7,014 bases of DNA from Candidatus Microgenomates bacterium (GTDB taxonomy: Bacteria > Patescibacteriota > Microgenomatia > UBA1400 > PJMF01). A program made the translations under genes and the position numbers. Below are positions 5,653 to 7,014 of this stretch, piece by piece. The stretch spans positions 1 to 7,014 of the forward strand of contig WFTH01000061.1 in the NCBI GenBank assembly GCA_015485595.1, read 5' to 3'. Within the stretch, counting starts at the first letter, position 1; each line of letters opens with the position of its first letter. Below the pieces are notes generated by a model that saw only the letters and a program-made list of their open reading frames with translations, had not been told where the DNA came from and searched no databases.

Positions 5653-6312
5653 ATGTCAGAAAAATCACTCAAGAATCAGACCTTAACTAGGTTTTACATT
5701 GTCCGTCATGGAGAAACGGAGTGGAACACAAAAAAAATCATTCAAGGACAGCTAGACTCGCCCCTAACCCAAACAGGAGTAGACCAAGTTAAAAGGACTG
5801 CTAACAAGCTAAAAAACATTAAGTTTGACTTGGTGTTTAGTTCTGACTTAGGCAGAGCTTACCAATCAGCTCAAGTAATCATGGCTCAAAAGGATGTCGA
5901 GATAAAGACTACTCAACTGCTTCGTGAGAGACACTTTGGTAAGTTTGCTGGAAAAAAAGTCGATTTTTTTCGCAACCAACTCAAAAAATCTCTTGCTTAC
6001 CAAGCTAAACTTAATCAAGAAGAAGCACTGCACTACCAGTTGCACCCAGAAATAGAAACCTACGAACAAGTAGCTAGGCGAGTTATAAAGTTTATTAAGA
6101 CAAACGCCTTAGCTTACCCAGGAAAAAATATTTTAGTAGTTACTCATAGTGGCACCATAAGAGCTCTACTGACCAAGCTAGGACTGGCAGACGCCCACAG
6201 AAACACCCATGGTTTAATCGCCAATGCGGCTTATCTAATACTCGAAAGCGATGGGGTAGAGTTTTTTGTGAGAAAAACTTACGGAATTAAACTAGTAACT
6301 TCAAAAAACTAA
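5653..6312 (+). CDS. Histidine phosphatase family protein (phosphoglycerate mutase-like)
   Basis: Cytoplasmic phosphohydrolase or mutase of 219 residues, close to the usual length for the branch-1 histidine phosphatases. The signature FYIVRHGETEWN (14-25) carries the phospho-accepting H19 with R18. R68 (SSDLGRAYQSA), E92 (LLRERHFG) and H165 (VVTHSGTIRALL) complete the catalytic pocket expected for PhoE/CobC/GpmB-type enzymes. The middle section (about 100-135) is rich in Lys and Gln and is divergent, so substrate specificity cannot be assigned; a small phosphate ester or phosphosugar is likely. The start follows an extended -10 by 8 nt with no Shine-Dalgarno. It is divergent from the methyltransferase-glycosyltransferase gene and converges with the next gene across a 2-nt gap, with no terminator hairpin visible. 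Confidence 0.9.
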   Translation: MSEKSLKNQTLTRFYIVRHGETEWNTKKIIQGQLDSPLTQTGVDQVKRTANKLKNIKFDLVFSSDLGRAYQSAQVIMAQKDVEIKTTQLLRERHFGKFAGKKVDFFRNQLKKSLAYQAKLNQEEALHYQLHPEIETYEQVARRVIKFIKTNALAYPGKNILVVTHSGTIRALLTKLGLADAHRNTHGLIANAAYLILESDGVEFFVRKTYGIKLVTSKN

Positions 6313-6314
6313 GT

Positions 6315-7014
6315 TTAAACATTTTTATCCCACCACTTACGAGCTAACCAAGCTGTTGCTGCTACACCTACACCAGCTGCTGTACCAACGGCCGCCCAGA
6401 ATAAAACTCGTTTTACCTTTCGGTCAAGCTCTGCTTGCATTCTTGCAATTTCTTGCCGGCGTTCTTCTATTTTATGTTGATGATCCACTTGAGCTTCAAG
6501 TACACTTATAACAACTTTTTCTTCAAACTCGCCTAAACTATTGAGCTGCGATACTTCATTAATCTTCTTGTCAATGTCATCTATCCAAATATTATCTGGG
6601 TGAAAGATGCCTCTTTCCAAGAGATCATCCAGCACGGCACTAGTAGACAACCAAAGTATAAAGTCAGAAAAGTTAAATTCATCTGGTACCTCTGAATAAC
6701 GAGAAGCAGTTGACTCAACACCCTGTTCCTTTGTTAACTCATAATTTAGATTTTTCATCTTGGTGGGATTTCGTCTAAGGTGATATTTCAAAACTTCTTT
6801 AGTGAACTTTGGTTTAATAATTTCAAAAAGTCTTTTAGCCACACTTGCTTTAAGAGGTAAACTCATAATCGTTTTAGACTTAACCCTAGGAGCATAGTCA
6901 CCCCCTATCGGTTTTTTATCTGGATGTTCAAACCACACTGGAAATATCATTGTATCTATACCTTGATCTAAAAGTGTTAAAACATGAGAAAAAGCGTGTG
7001 GATGAGGTCTGGCC
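6315..7014 (-). CDS. Unrecognised protein with coiled coil and C-terminal membrane anchor (5' end outside window)
   Basis: I do not recognise a family. The first in-frame ATG is at 6950, but the frame stays open to the window edge, adding at least 21 residues (RPHPHAFSHVLTLLDQGIDT before that Met). There is no ribosome site or -10 near 6950, so the true start is probably outside. Counting from the Met at 6950, residues 1-130 are mixed and globular, with basic and Trp/Pro-containing stretches such as FPVWFEHPDKKP. Residues about 138-180 are a charged, heptad-like helix (IEERRQEIARMQAELDRKVK) likely to form a coiled coil. One Ala/Gly/Val-rich transmembrane segment (about 183-204) is followed by a short basic tail RKWWDKN. 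This suggests a tail-anchored protein with its soluble part in the cytoplasm. Function is unknown. Confidence 0.65.
   Translation of the reverse strand, partial: ARPHPHAFSHVLTLLDQGIDTMIFPVWFEHPDKKPIGGDYAPRVKSKTIMSLPLKASVAKRLFEIIKPKFTKEVLKYHLRRNPTKMKNLNYELTKEQGVESTASRYSEVPDEFNFSDFILWLSTSAVLDDLLERGIFHPDNIWIDDIDKKINEVSQLNSLGEFEEKVVISVLEAQVDHQHKIEERRQEIARMQAELDRKVKRVLFWAAVGTAAGVGVAATAWLARKWWDKNV

Noticed and set aside
5866..6069. Minus-strand open frame inside the phosphatase gene
   Set aside because: It lies opposite conserved catalytic sequence and its Phe/Leu/Ser-rich translation resembles a shadow frame.
1..7014. Recoding of TGA to glycine as in some Patescibacteria
   Set aside because: All recognised domains are full length without in-frame TGA, so the standard code is sufficient.
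1..7014. CRISPR array, transposase or insertion sequence
   Set aside because: No regularly spaced repeats, terminal inverted repeats or transposase-like protein were found; the only clear repeat is the partial tRNA copy.

Overview
The window looks like part of a compact bacterial genome, most plausibly a Candidate Phyla Radiation (Patescibacteria) member, perhaps of the Microgenomates type. This is inferred from moderate A+T richness, very tight gene packing, near-absent Shine-Dalgarno sites, tRNA genes without an encoded CCA end, a membrane-anchored Ig-like repeat protein and a surface-glycan cassette. No marker gene fixes the lineage. The standard genetic code fits: full-length domains are read without in-frame TGA, and every recognised gene ends in TAA or TAG.

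Left part (1-2757, + strand): three genes separated by only 3 nt each form the end of a surface-polysaccharide operon. They are the C-terminal part of a Wzx/PST-type flippase (cut by the window edge), a divergent WaaE-like family-2 glycosyltransferase, and a polytopic Wzy/WaaL-type polymerase or ligase. Together they would extend a lipid-linked glycan, flip it across the membrane, and polymerise it or attach it to an acceptor.

Middle (2734-3963): a membrane-anchored protein with two Ig-like domains lies on the - strand and overlaps the tail of the polymerase gene by 24 nt. Next come two divergent tRNA genes, Thr(CGT) on - and Gly(CCC) on +, driven by overlapping back-to-back promoters. A displaced copy of the tRNA-Thr 3' end lies just downstream of that gene. 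A short, apparently frame-broken reading frame follows tRNA-Gly.

Right part (3964-7014): a fused SAM methyltransferase / GT4 glycosyltransferase (-) and a histidine phosphatase (+) diverge from a 45-nt intergenic spacer containing two opposed -10 elements. The phosphatase converges, with a 2-nt gap, on an unrecognised gene (-). That gene encodes a protein with a coiled coil and a C-terminal membrane anchor, and it runs off the right edge.

The most notable non-coding signal is a recurring extended -10 element, TGNTAAAAT. It precedes tRNA-Thr and sits only 6-8 nt before the start codons of two protein genes, which suggests leaderless or nearly leaderless mRNAs. I did not find a clearly new defence or mobile system. 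The candidates worth a second look are the methyltransferase-glycosyltransferase fusion, the possible tRNA integration scar, the broken small gene and the promoter architecture.
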